64,000 bases of DNA, taken from Chlorokybus atmophyticus. Taxonomy: Eukaryota; Streptophyta; Chlorokybophyceae; Chlorokybales; Chlorokybaceae. Below the pieces are notes generated by a model. The model was not told where the DNA came from. It made no database searches and was given only the letters and a program-made list of their open reading frames with translations. A program made the position numbers and the translations under genes. The stretch lies in the NCBI GenBank assembly GCA_009103225.1, contig RHPI01000003.1, positions 221,332 through 285,331 of the forward strand, in the 5' to 3' direction. Shown piece after piece: positions 24,945 to 36,996 of the stretch. How positions within the stretch are numbered: the first letter of the stretch is position 1; each line of letters begins with the position of its first letter.

Positions 24945-26546
24945 TGCAGTGAATGAGTAAAGGTTCAACTGTTATGTGTGTTGGCAATGTGTGGTGACGG
25001 TAGTCAAACAGACCATGTGGCGTGCATGCGTGCGTGTCAAGGCCTGTTGTTGCACGAAGTGACGCCAAGCGTTGGGACATATCTGTGAGCAATGTGCAAT
25101 GCTTGCAAGGCAGGGCCAGGCAAGGGCAACGGCTATTTGCTGGTGCTGCAATGATGTTGAATGACTACATCTCTTTTGCTGACAGCCGACACTCATCCTT
25201 GCAGCCCATTTGCAAACTGCAACTACACGTGCGTGTGCACATGTGAGTGAGCAGTTGCGTACACGTGCATGTGCACGCAACACACGCTCACACAAGAGCG
25301 TCTGTTATCTGTAGGTGTGCACAGATGCATGCGCGCTTTCACACACGCATGCATGTATCTTCATAGCAGGTCGGCATGACGCATGCAATCTTGTCCAGCC
25401 TCATCTTGGATCGCCGTCATGAGGAGCGCCACACTCAATCAGAGACAAGAGCCTGGGACCGCTGGTTTGAGAGTGTCATGCACTGTTATGAGACTGCCAT
25501 GCATGGAGGATCGGTGTGAACATCTCAGTTCAACTCAACGTCAAAGTCCAAGTTCAAGACCAAGTTAGAACCTGAGTGAGGGGTCGGCGGCGGCCGCCTC
25601 CGCGAGTGAGGCCGCCAGCTCCGCCTTCTCCCTTGGATGGACGACGGGGAGCGCCCGCCGCTGCCGCCGCCGCACCAGCCGCAGCGTCCGCCGACCCATC
25701 GCCGCGCCTGGCCTGTGTCTGCCCGCCAAGACTAACTCAAACAAGCATGGAGTGTTATATCCCTGCTTATCCCGGCCTGCATGGCGCCGGCGGCGTGGCC
25801 GCCCTCCTCCTCGACGCCGTCCGAGGTGGTGCCGGCGTTATTATCGTTGGTATATCCTCTGGGTGGAACACTTACAATTGCATTATCTGCTGATATTGCT
25901 CACGCATCAGTGTTAGCAACAAGATCGGTGCAGTCGAAGCGAGTCTCGTCAAGTGAGCCGCCAGCCTGGGATTTCAAACCATGGTGGTTGTGAATGCTTG
26001 GAACTGGCGCACCATCAACATCAGCAGTAAACTGCGAGCTATATATCAGTGGTTGTCTTTTTGCTCTGCTCTAGTACTGGAAGACCATCAACATGAAGCC
26101 ATCCTGGAGCACAACATGCAACTTCAAACACTTTGATGTATGGACAGGACTGCTGCTTGACTCACAACATACTTGCAGGCCCATCACGGCTGTGCTGCAT
26201 ACTACGAGCACATAGTGCATGTAGGGCACATGTTGGCAAAGCCCCTGTGATACCTGAAGTACTGATCTTACCTGTCTTTGTGGCTAGTTTTCTTGCTGCT
26301 TGTCGTGCTGCTTGTCGTGCATTTGAATTGCTTCTTTACCCCACGACTTATACCTTATACTACTCCAAGTCCAGAGGACCTTTGTTTATGCTGCCCACTT
26401 GGTGTGTGTATCGCTTGCCACATGCTCATGCTGATTTGACCACACATCCTCATTCTATGTGAGCCAGATGCACAGCAACAGTATCTGCTCAACCGAGACG
26501 ACAGCTAACCATAACTCTAGCACTGTGATAACATCTACCGTTATAT
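24945..26546. other. Intergenic; possible 5' end of DGS1
   Basis: No complete gene was supported. A missing first exon of the DGS1 gene could lie in the left part. A GC-rich patch at about 25580-25720 gives an Ala/Pro-rich open frame of low complexity that I do not accept as a gene. The right end is the 3' flank of the homogentisate solanesyltransferase gene. Confidence 0.45.
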
Positions 26547-28928
26547 CTAAATAAATGGTAGCATAGCGTACTCTGAGTAGAACAAGTACCAGATGAAACG
26601 GTAAAACGACGCCAGTGCATCCTGCAATACAAGGCAGGCAGGCAGGTTAATGCACAATGCAACAAGTTGGCTAAGCACGCTATGCAGAGGGGATCAGCCT
26701 CACCTGAGTGTATCTCCTAACATCAAGCTGTCTGAGTTGCCAAAGCAGTGCTGCACCAAGCAGGGAATGTGCACCAGCCATCAACGCTACGTTGAACGCC
26801 TGCATCAGATAATCCACATTAAGAAAGCACGCCATGCAAGAACGCAACAACGGGGCAGCAACGGATGTGTGGTGCTGAATGTCACTTACTTGTGGATAGA
26901 CCACTGTAAGTGCGGCCGCGCCTATATAGTTGGCTAATAGCAGACTGCAGCCCAAAATGGAGATGTTCTTGACACCCAGTCGTGTCGCAAACGTGCTGAT
27001 ATTATTACTGCCGAACCAACAACATCAGTTGCGCACAGGTTAGTTTGCAAAGCAACCCCACCAATACAATTGCAATATTGAGAAAGGCACTTACGCTCGG
27101 TCTCCATCCACGTCTGGCAGATCCTTTGTGATGGCTATAACTGTTGCAAACACAGTCACAAATACCGTGATAAACGCCACAGCTGGACTGTACATATGAA
27201 GGCGTGTCAGTGACACCCATGACGATGGCAACTGTGTCACATAATCACCCAATATGCCAACACATCGTGCCTCTCACCTCCACTGGAATGGCAATCCAAG
27301 TGCCGCCCTTGTCGCATAGTACACTCCAAAATTAAGCAGCAGTCCACGCACAGTGGCTATGATGAGAAAAGCGGGGAGGGGGAAGCGCTTGAGGCGAAAG
27401 GGAGGAACCGAGTAGATGGTACCAAGCCCCAACCCAAGTGCGTACAAACCTGTGAAGAACAACTGTCAATTTTCAATCTAGTGTACAACCTACCATACAC
27501 AGCGCTTGTGTCTATCGTACGCACCCGTTATCAAAGATCCAAAGTTGCGCGCAACAATGCTGATGCCAGCGACTGCAAGCAGCGCGCACAGCGCCCATGC
27601 CGCAGTGGGGCTCAGTTCCCCTGCAGCCACAGGAAGGAACGGCTTGTTCACGCGATCAATGTCAACATCATATATCTGGTTAATCCCCACAATGTAGCCG
27701 TTTCCGCAGAGCTGCGCAGGAAGTATGTGGGTCAACAGAGTCTACGATGAGAAATGCAGCAACTTCGTCCACACTGGTCGTGAGCAAGCCCCCCTCCCCN
27801 NNNNNNNNNNNNNNNNNNNNNNNNNNNNNNNNNNNNNNNNNNNNNNNNNNNNNNNNNNNNNNNNNNNNNNNNNNNNNNNNNNNNNNNNNNNNNNNNNNNN
27901 NNNNNNNNNNNNNNNNNNNNNNNNNNNNNNNNNNNNNNNNNNNNNNNNNNNNNNNNNNNNNNNNNNNNNNNNNNNNNNNNNNNNNNNNNNNNNNNNNNNN
28001 CCCCCCGCCCAAAAACAACAAACAAAAACTCACAACAATTTCGCCCTGCTGCTCTTCACTACATGATATTACCCCTGAAAAAAAAAAACCCTTCCTCTTC
28101 CCCCTTCCACCGACCAGGGGTGGGTCGCATGGCCATGGTGTGCATGCTGTACATATACTCGCATGCCTTGATATGCAACCTTCCATCTACCATGCTACAC
28201 TTGGTCAACCACGTTACATTACGCTGCATAATGGTGGTAATGCAACGTAAAGAGATCGCCACTCACACAGGCTATATGATAGTGTATATATCTGCATGCC
28301 TTTGCTGTCATTTGCGGTAGCAATAAGGTGCGAGCGCATTGCATACAAGAAGCAACACGACCGTAGCTGGCCTGGTTGACAAGCTACGAGTGACAAGCAG
28401 CAGTTGCATGCAAACTGGCCAAGAACTGAAGTCAAACTCAAGAAAGCTTCGCACAGGTGCATTGCATCCACTTGTTACCAGAGCAAGCAGACCCAGCAGC
28501 GCCCGCGGAAGCAGCGCCCAGTCCAGCACAACCTTCGCTGCAGCAGCTTCCTTCAGGGCGCGGGCAGTGAGCGCAGTGGTGCCCAGCAGCGTCCCCCTGA
28601 TTGTGTGAGGCCTGAGGAACTTCCAGAATGCGACGGCAAAGTCGCTCGCTGTGCCCTCAGGAGCCACCTGCCCAGCAGACGCCGCCTCCGCCCTCACACA
28701 GAGCCCCCTCTGCTGCTGCTGCCGCCGCCCACACCGCCCCGCACCCAGCCCAGGACGACCACCCAACAAGCAATGCCGCCTTGAAAGCGGAGGCAGCACC
28801 GACGACCTGGACAACACTGAACACGACAATGTTGCAGACGGCTTCAAAGCCACCGTCTTCCCACCCACCGGCGTCACCGCCGCCGCTACCGCCGCCGCCG
28901 CCATGCTGGGCGACGTGGCTGTCTGCAT
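26547..28928 (-). CDS. HST: Homogentisate solanesyltransferase, chloroplast (plastoquinone-9 synthesis)
   Basis: This UbiA-type prenyltransferase of the inner plastid membrane joins solanesyl diphosphate to homogentisate, with loss of CO2, making the plastoquinone precursor. Seven minus-strand exons keep frame: 28928-28479, 27711-27525, 27449-27278, 27187-27095, 27007-26890, 26799-26704 and 26621-26547, giving 396 residues. The first 90 or so residues are Ala/Ser/Arg-rich, like a transit peptide. Then come [20 protein letters not shown], the first Asp-rich site [20 protein letters not shown] (residues 160-179), [40 protein letters not shown] and the second Asp-rich site [10 protein letters not shown] (291-300). 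The end is [18 protein letters not shown]. The HST-like wording favours solanesyl over phytyl transfer. Intron 1 contains the 27800-28000 assembly gap, so its length is unknown. Confidence 0.94.
27800..28000. other. Assembly gap (N)
   Basis: 201 Ns lie within intron 1 of the solanesyltransferase gene. Both flanks are C-rich on the plus strand, which suggests that a homopolymer-rich segment was hard to sequence. Confidence 0.99.
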
Positions 28929-29239
28929 GCTCCACGTCTAGGGTTAGCACTCCTATAGGATCAATCCAGATCAACAGAACCACCTCCATGTTGGACAACA
29001 GACAAATCCAATCGTCAACCTGGATCGGTCAGGCGCTGAGCAAGCTTTCATGAGAAAAGGGACCAGCTGGGACAGCTCACAAGCGCTCTCAATACGGAAA
29101 GTTGATTTGTTGCCCAATTGATGACAAAAAGTAAAATCAAAACCGCTGCATGTGTGCCCTGACAGACGACTGCAACGTGTCAGGACAAGGCTCAGCGGCG
29201 GGATTGGCAGCGGCGGCGGCGGCGGCGGCGGCGGCCGGG
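28929..29239. promoter_or_regulatory. Compact divergent promoter region
   Basis: Only 311 bases separate the start codons of the solanesyltransferase (minus) and the clostripain-like peptidase (plus). Both promoters and 5' UTRs must lie here, or overlap the genes. An in-frame ATG at 29150 for the peptidase would shorten the spacer to 221 bases. No TATA box or named element was recognised. Confidence 0.55.
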
Positions 29240-32200
29240 ATGGCGTCAGTGGCAGCGGTGCTAGTAGTGGGGTTGCTATTGTTGGTGGTGCCGGTAGCTC
29301 ACGCAGCCAAATGGACCGTTTTGGTGTACTTGATGGGTGACAACTCGCTGGACTGCTTTGCGCTCTATGTGAGTAGGAGAGCACAGCAGCAGTAGTGCTT
29401 CCTTTTGCCTGCTGCCCTAGTTTGAGATTGTTTACTGCGCAAGTTGCATTTCGTCGTGATCTGTTTCTTGCACAAGCAAGTAGTTCATGTCGGGACGTTG
29501 ACTGGTCAGCAATCAGCTTGCTTGTATATTACGAGCTAGAGACTATTTGCTACTGCAAGCTGAACACATAGGACGCTAGCATGCTTCACGCACGATCAAG
29601 CTTGAGCTGGTTTGATTGTGCTGCGCTCTTCATCATGGCCTTTTGCACAAGCAAGTAGTTCATGTGAGGAAGTTGACTGGTCAGCGATGAGCTTGCTTTG
29701 ATCTCACGAGCTAGCAACGTACTTTGCCATTTCAAGCTGAACGCATAGGACGCTAGCATGCTTCACAGTCGAGCTTGAGCCGATTTTGTATGTTGTGCTT
29801 GAAAGCTTGTGACCTCACACTTGTTGAGCCAAGCCTTGGGCTTGATGTGCTTACTTACTGCTGGCACTGATTGTCACAGAACCTTAATGCTCTGGCTTCT
29901 GTGAGAGGTGCGGGCTCAGAGGTGGGTGTACATGCGTGCTTTGCTCTGTTGACCTCAAGAGCTACACTTGCTGCACGTTGACGCTTTGGAGTTTTGGAGC
30001 TTGAGCAGGCAAGTGCGCGCTGTAAGCTTGTTTGTCTTTACAGGTCAACTTCTTTGTCTTGGCCGATCTCGCCTCGCAGCAGACCTCATGCACTGGGGTA
30101 TGCTACTTACAAGCAAGCAATATGATATGTGTTTAGTCGTGCTGCCAGCGGTGATGTGTTAATTACTTTGTTATGCAGGTCTACAATGGCAAAAGTGTTG
30201 GTGGCGTCTCGTTATGGGCTGGTGCAAAGGCAAGCATAGCGGAAGTGCTGCGTGAAGCGTGCATGTCTAGTAGTGTGTCCTGCTAAATTTTGAAGAGAAT
30301 GTCGTCATGTCTTGTGGACAGGATTTTGCGCTGCAGTCAGACGGGTCACTCAAGACGCTCAAAACATATGGTGTGCTGGATCTGTAAGTGCTGTGGTCAC
30401 TTGTTCTCGGTCCAGTAAACTGTACCCTCAGTAATTGTGAACAACTGTTTGTACCCTGATTAACTGTGAACAACTGTTTGGCAGAGCTGATCCCAGTGTG
30501 TTGAGGGCGTTCATTGCTCGGGGCATTCAGAGCTACCCAGCTGGTATGCCTCTGAATTTGTAACCATAACAACTAGTTGCAGCATCAGCAAACATAAGCC
30601 AAGTACAGTTTCTTGAAGTTAGCTTACATGTCATGGCATGCAGATCACTACTTCTTGATCCTTTGGGACCACGGCGGTGGGTAAGGACTTTTGTTGTAGG
30701 TTATTGTTGTATTTGTTGCTTTCCGCTGCGTGTTTCGACCTAAGATTGGCTGCAGGTGGTCAGGATATGGCTTGGATGACACGCCCGGGCAACAGTACCA
30801 AGACAGTATGCACTTCTGCCGTGCATGATGTTTGCTTTTGAGCAGAGTACTTGCCTTCTGAAACAGTAGCTTTGGCACAGATGGACAGACATACACGGGG
30901 CCTACCGGAACCTTGACCATGCCGCAAATTGGCGATGTGGTGTCCGGCGCGCTGAGCGACGCTGGAGTTCAGAAGCTGGACATCATCGGCTTTGATGCTT
31001 GCCTCATGCAAACTTATGATGCCAACACCGCCTTGGCACCATACACCAACTACGTTGTTGCGTCTCAAGAGCTGGAGCCTGGCACTGGGTGGGATTACAG
31101 CGTGTTTCAACAACTCGTCAACAATCCTAGCATGAGTGCGCTGGTATGCGTTGTAGTCCTGTGGCTGGCTGCATCGTGTAGTTTGTGATTACCCCGCGTG
31201 ACACTGAAGTATGCAAGTCAATTGGCAGTCGTCTGTTGTCGCAGCTGTGGCTATGTACGCTCAATTTGCAACTGACCTATCATCACGGATGCATGCAGGA
31301 TATCAGCAAGGTAATTGCGGATGGGTACCTGGCCCTCTCTTTGGAAACTGGCGCCACTGTGATATCTCTTGCTGTCGCGGATATGTCAAAGTTTGCAACG
31401 CTGGCATCTTCGATGGACACCTTGGCTAACAGCATGTCCAAAGCATTCAACAGCTCTCTTGCATCCTTGATTGTTGACGTGGGCCTGGTTCGCGGTGCGG
31501 CAGTTGAGGTCAGTGTTTCAAGTTGGTTCGCTGTGTATGATACTTGTCGTAGGTATGCAGAGTTTGCTCAACGAAATTGTTTTTTACCCACGCTCAGATG
31601 GTGGAGTTTTCCTCTACGCTCAACGCTCAGTACAGCTTGATTGACCTTGGAGAGTTCTTGTCAAAGTTGCAGCCAAGTTATGGTGAGCTCGACAGCCAAG
31701 CAACTCAGGCACTCGCAGGTGCCGGCACAGCCGCGTCCCAGGTATTGTGTGCTTGTGCAGCACGCCTGTAGGTAAAATTGACAATGGTTATGTGTTCACA
31801 CACATATGTGTGTTTGCAGGCATACAATGATACCATAGTATATGTTGTACGGGACCGCTTCGAACTGTTCCAGGGAGCGACGGGCATGAGCATTTACTTC
31901 CCCAGAAAAGTGTCAGACTACTCCGCTTCATACACGAGTTATGTGGGTGGAGGCGGCCGTTGGGTAGGCACTCTGGGAGCCTTCTACAACTCAGCGAGCA
32001 TCTTGCAGGTAAGAATTGATATAACGCGCGCAGCGGTTGTGTCACGTAGAAGTTGTGGAAATCTTGTCTTGTGCTTGTGGTGCGCGGTTGTAAACACATC
32101 AAGTCCTGACCGCTCGTTGTATACTGCAGAGGACAGACGCGAACCCACTCTCGTGGGGTCCAGCACAGCAGATTGAGATTGTAAACCTTCCTGACTACCC

Positions 32201-33381
32201 CAACGAGCCAGACATCACTGCTCGCGTTAATCTGACCAACCCAGGTGTGTGGCCAATGTTTCTGGAACAGATTGATATTCTTCCTGCACATGCCATGCTG
32301 ACCTGGACATGCGCAGATCGTGCTGGTTTTGTCGAGCTGTACGCGGGTTACAATTTCAACAACCAAATCCTCTTTGTTGCCAGTAGCTATGCGACAGTTG
32401 ATCTAGGCTCTGGTGTTGTGACGGGCACGTGGGACGGGTACATCTTCTCGCTGGAACAGGATGGTGGCTTATTTCACAGTGCAAAGACAGCTACGGTGTA
32501 TGCCAGCCAGCAGGTGGGAATTACATGTCTTATGTGAACATGCTTGCCTCATGAGTCGATATGTGATTTCCAAGGGCTATGTGTTGCGACAGGTTGTTGG
32601 CACTGGCTCGGATGAAGTCCTGCAGGTCACATTTGATGTGGCGTACACCCCCTCGGGGTCTTCTCAGCAGCCGCTGAAGGGAACTCTGCAGCTGCAGTAC
32701 AACTACACTTCCGGCACATCGTCTCCGTTGATTCTCTACGTGCTGCAGGGCGACTCCATCTCGCAGGTGCATTTGGCTCCCCATGCATGCGCTGTTGCTT
32801 GCGTGCATCACACACATGCGTCACTCAAAGAGTTTGTGGCTGTTGTTGTCGCCCACCCGTGTGAATGTGCTATCACGCGCTTCATGCTGGCATCAGTGCA
32901 CATGTCATATGTGCGCCAAAACCAGCAAGTCCACACGCGTGCGACATGTTGCTGACAATTGCCAATGCGGCAGATTCCCTCCTCGCAAGGCGGTACTCTT
33001 CGGCCGCTGGTGTACGCAACGGATCCGGGCAGCCAGAGTTTTACAACGTTCGGGCCGGCATATCTCACGAACGAGGACCTGCTGGACTGGTCGGCGGACA
33101 ACCCGATTAAGCTGACAAAGAGGCATGTCCTCAACAACAGCGTCAAGTCGTACACGTGCAGCGACCTGCGGCTGGTGCTGGTGGCGAACGACTGGGCGCA
33201 ACGCGAGCTGGCTGCCACTGTATCGGGCGCGCAGGTCGGCTGCATCACAGCGAATGCAAGCTCCACAAGCACGCCCGGCCCGCGCTTCACTGGCAACTCG
33301 GCTACCGGCATGCAGCCGCCGCGCATGCTGCTGCTGCCGATGTTGCTCTCATGTATCATCATGCTAGGCAGGTTACTGTAG
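29240..33381 (+). CDS. Secreted clostripain-family (C11) cysteine peptidase, probably GPI-anchored
   Basis: Sixteen exons keep frame: 29240-29368, 29880-29921, 30044-30097, 30179-30229, 30322-30383, 30485-30543, 30644-30680, 30756-30805, 30881-31143, 31299-31508, 31598-31741, 31820-32008, 32130-32244, 32317-32513, 32593-32766 and 32974-33381, giving 727 residues. MASVAAVLVVGLLLLVVPVA is a clear signal peptide, and the mature protein begins near AKWTVLVYLMGDNSLD. The catalytic His is in ILWDHGGGWSGYGLDDT (His142) and the Cys in IIGFDACLMQTYDA (Cys202), as in peptidase family C11, which cuts after basic residues. The last 20 residues are hydrophobic after a small-residue stretch (TGNSATGMQPP), which fits a GPI-anchor signal. 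The intron after 30229 begins with GC. An in-frame ATG at 29150 would put an Ala-rich stretch before the signal peptide. Confidence 0.9.
29468..29785. repeat. Direct repeat of about 145 bases in peptidase intron 1
   Basis: 29468-29614 and 29643-29785 are diverged direct copies, 175 bases apart start to start. They share TTGCACAAGCAAGTAGTTCA, then TTGACTGGTCAGC and AGGACGCTAGCATGCTTCAC in the same order. Confidence 0.85.
30418..30482. repeat. Two-unit tandem repeat in a peptidase intron
   Basis: Two units of about 32 bases, each containing TGTACCCT and GTGAACAACTGTTT, lie side by side and reach the acceptor AG of the exon at 30485. Confidence 0.8.
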
Positions 33382-34413
33382 GCCTACTTGCACCAGTTTG
33401 AAGTTCTTTAGACTGCCAATGAGACTGTCAAGCCTTGTTGGTGGGTCAACAATAGCCGCAGCTTAGCAGATTCAAGCCTTGTCTATTGTTGCTCTGTTGT
33501 GTAGAACACCAATTCAATTTGATTGTGGTTGCACCAAGCAGCAAATCACGCACCAGGAGCTGACCTAACACGGGCATGCACACAACACGTTGTCGCCAGC
33601 AGGATCTGGAAGTGGACTCCTGGGTTGTGCCATGAGATGTACACGTGCACAAATGGGTGTTTGCACCAGCACGGACCATGTGCGTGTTAGCGTAGAGTAG
33701 TGCTTTTTGCTTCCGCTTGAGCCAAGCAGTGCGACAGCTAGTGCGGTAGCTACGACACCTTCTCAACAATACCGCTGGCCTATGTGTTCAGTGCAACGCC
33801 ATGGCACTCAGGTGAAGGCGACCATTTTGCCATGACTGCAGGCCCAACAATTACTGGTGCACAAGATATGGAAGGTATAATGTGTGGGTGCGGATTATGT
33901 GATTGCCCATATTGCAACCTATGCAAATGCAATTTACACGACAGTTGCACACAGACACTGTACAGACACAATTTACTGTTATGCACAGAGTTGGTATAAT
34001 GTGATTGTTACTCGCAGGTACTTGTTCATTGTTGCAGGAGGGGATTGTGCAAGGGTTTTACCTGCTGGTCAAGCAAACAGCATATTACTGTTACACAACG
34101 TAGTCAACCAATGTTCCGCACTCGTGCTTGAGTACAACTTGCTTGCATAAGGTTTTAGATGCGTGACACGCTGCGCAACAACCAACCTGCGAATGGGTGC
34201 AAATACTCTCGAATGTCACTCAACCTGTCACGGAGCAGCTGTAGTAGACACGCTCCAATGAACTTCATTTACAAATCACTCTTGTATGCGATTATGATAC
34301 TGAGTACTCTCCATCCATGGGGACATTCGCTTTGCACATAAGCAACTTGAATATATTACATATCTCTATACAGCCACAAATCAGCTAGCTGCTCTACACT
34401 ACGCACTCAACGT
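33382..34413. other. Convergent intergenic region
   Basis: This lies between the stop codons of the peptidase (plus) and NAR2 (minus). No gene was supported; it presumably holds the two 3' UTRs. Confidence 0.5.
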
Positions 34414-35729
34414 CTAGGCCTTCTTGGCCATCATAAATCTGTCAACAATGAAGTAGCCAGCAAGGAAAGCAATGGCAGCGATCGAGAAGACCACAGCTGC
34501 AGCGATCAAACCGCCAGAGACGGAGTCAATGCCTGCGACAACGCGATGCCAGTATCAGCACCTTTTGCACACGCTGTAGCAACAAAGGGTTTCACACGCG
34601 CACATACGCATGTGTGGGTAAACACAGGTGCACATGCAGACACACGCGTACACCCACACCCATAACCAGCTCGTACTTTGGACTTGGAATGGTTGACCCT
34701 TCAGCAGCGGGGCGGGCGGCGGGGCCGTGATGTTGTACACAACAGACTGTCCCCAAGCAACCTCATGGTTGTCAGAGTCCAGCACGTACACACGGATGAA
34801 GTAGATGGCAGTGCCAACATTGTTTTCGATCTGCACATTGACAACAGCACATCTTGTTACAAAATGGTATGGTACAAAGCGATGTGCTCCAAGAGCGTCA
34901 TCGGTCCATCATGCGAACCTCATACTGGGTGAGGTTGCCACCATCAGCGCTGAAGGGGATGTTCTTGGCGATGCTGTATGTGCCGCACTGCTTGTCCTTG
35001 AACAAGTAGTCTGAGCGCTTGCGCCAAGCACGGTTCACCAGTGACGGGGCACCAAAGCACAGGCGCACCTGCACACAGCGAACATACGTGAGCTGACACT
35101 CGTGTGCCACCACCACCATCAACATGCATGACCTTGCTTTGGAGGTGGCAAACAGCACATTCAATCTGACGCTTGTAGGCCACGTGCACAAGTCCATCAC
35201 ATGAGAGAGCACTCCATGCACTACACCGAACAACATGCTTGTTGAGCAGCACATGCTTGGCATGTGCTGCTCAAACTACACAGTCATGCACCTACCGAGA
35301 AATGGTCGTAGTTGCTTGGGATGCCTGCGGCGAGGGAGGAGTCGGAGGTATTGAGCTTCCAGTAAGCGGAGATGTGCCCCTCGCCAGCCTTGACAATGGG
35401 GGTGTAGCTGGAGTCGCCGGTCGAGGTCGCGTTGATGCCTGGAGCAGGCGGGTTGATGGGGTCAAGCACCTCGTGCGTTACCAGCAGGTTCTTCGGCAGC
35501 TGAGACAAGTCTGGAAAAGACAATGACAATCATGCTCAAAAGCACGCCAGTGGCATACAAAAAATGTCCGATTCACCCTGCCCATGTTACTGTCATGCAC
35601 GTCAACAGTACGGCGATGACAATATTGACAAGCATCCTGCTCACATGGGCTCTTGCCGTCCGCCCACACCGCTCTCAAGCAACCCAGAAGCGCCACACAC
35701 AGCACGGCTTGCCGCAGCCCCCTCGCCAT
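34414..35729 (-). CDS. NAR2: NAR2/NRT3 high-affinity nitrate transporter partner protein
   Basis: This small membrane protein is needed for plasma-membrane targeting and activity of NRT2. Five minus-strand exons keep frame: 35729-35645, 35510-35296, 35068-34919, 34830-34677 and 34532-34414, giving 240 residues. The N-terminus MARGLRQAVLCVALLGCLRA is a signal peptide. The body has LPKNLLVTHEVLDP, VRLCFGAPSLVNRAWRKRSD, LFKDKQCGTYSIAKNIPFSA and VGTAIYFIRVYVLDSDNHEV, matching the NAR2 domain. The end, GGLIAAAVVFSIAAIAFLAG then a basic tail, is the single membrane anchor. Exon 3 ends at an unusual donor GTTCGC, chosen because it aligns with plant NAR2 without a gap. Exon 1 could instead end at a GC donor five codons earlier (WAD then DLSQ). 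The gene is divergent from NRT2, as expected for co-regulation by nitrate. Confidence 0.9.
35242..35274. repeat. Inverted repeat in NAR2 intron 2
   Basis: TTGAGCAGCACATGC is followed after three bases by its exact reverse complement. The 15-base stem would form a strong hairpin in the transcript. Confidence 0.9.
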
Positions 35730-36996
35730 AGTGTCCCACCCAAGTCTTTTGTCACACCTCGTTTGCCTGCTCTCTCAGCAATGCGCGCGCGTTCGCCCAC
35801 AACTACACCGCCGCTGCTGTCGCCGCCGCTGCTACTGGCCGCACACAGCTCGCATACTGCCAGCAGCTGAGTGACCAATTATACTGCTTCAGCACTTGTG
35901 TTTTTCGGGCATGAGACCGGCGATGCCCGGGTGCGGGCTGCAAGTGGCGATTGCAGCACGCGAGCCTGCACTACCTATCCCCCCCGCAAACAAGCGGTAG
36001 CAGCTTGCGCCTTCGCCGAAGAGCCATTCCTAGTTTTCGTGAACGGAGGAAGGTGGACGCTGACCGCGGTTCAACCCGAAGCGTCGTTCCAGTTTAGAAC
36101 AGCCCATGCGCACTAACCCCGGCCCAATTTTGCAGCGAAGAGGCAGATCTCAGATCTCAGTTGGCGGCTGACTTGTGTGACATTCAAACCAATCATCAGC
36201 GCCCAGTCCACTGGACTTCTCGTGCATGACTCCGTCCATGCAAGCCTGGAACCAGTGTACGACGGGGTCTCGGATAGGTCATCATCTGCTGTCCTAATGT
36301 ACAAGTGCTAGGCCGTCTTTTGTGTGACGGCCGGCCCCCAGCTACTGATCCACTAGGCGCGCGGCTCGCGGGCGCGCATGCGGGTTACTACTCACCGTGA
36401 GTGGCTTCATTGACGCCACTCCGAGGTTCATTGGCGCCAACGTGCGAAGACAGGACCCGTCCGGATTCCAAGCGCCGGCCATGCTGGTCCCTTTTCGGTC
36501 AATTTTTCTGATCACACTAACTGTGCTGTGCGCCAGTGTCTACGGCAACTTATTATCAACTTGGTTTTCTTGAGGGCTGAGATAACCGAGTTGAGCCGGA
36601 CGCTTGAGGCGACCATCTGCCTCCATGAAGCTTCACCGAAAGTGTGGCTTTCTCGGTCAGCGGCGCTCCTGTTTAACCAAGGGGCAAGCCACCACCGTGA
36701 GGGCAAACACACTGGAGTCCACTGGCCACACTCCGCTGGCCCCAACTTCACTCAGCTTGGCCACTGCTGCTCTGTGCTTGGCCGCGCACCGTGAAATACT
36801 TAAGGGCTGAATTGCGAGTAAGGAAGTCAGCATAGTCATCGACAGCGGCGGCGGTGGTGGCGGTGGCGGACTCTGGCTTGGCGTCAGGTTGTGCCTTGTG
36901 AATCTCTTGGTGTTGGAGATTGGTGAGATTGGTTTGGCGTGGTGCGCTTGAAGGGGCCAGTAGCACAGTACACTTGGTAGCAGCCAGGCCAGCGCC
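35730..36996. promoter_or_regulatory. Shared NAR2/NRT2 intergenic control region
   Basis: 1267 bases lie between divergent start codons. In green algae and plants such pairs are usually induced by nitrate and repressed by ammonium. That is family knowledge; I could not identify a binding site here. No gene was supported inside. Confidence 0.55.

Noticed and set aside
25576-25893. Ala/Pro-rich open frame of 105 codons
   Set aside because: Low-complexity GC-rich patch, no family resemblance, no supporting splice structure.
27680-28250. Open frames crossing the first N gap
   Set aside because: Same artefact; the gap lies inside an intron of the solanesyltransferase gene.
34846-34926. Alternative NAR2 intron with donor GTATGA and acceptor AAG
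   Set aside because: It keeps frame, but plant NAR2 alignment fits the GTTCGC donor and CAG acceptor without any gap.
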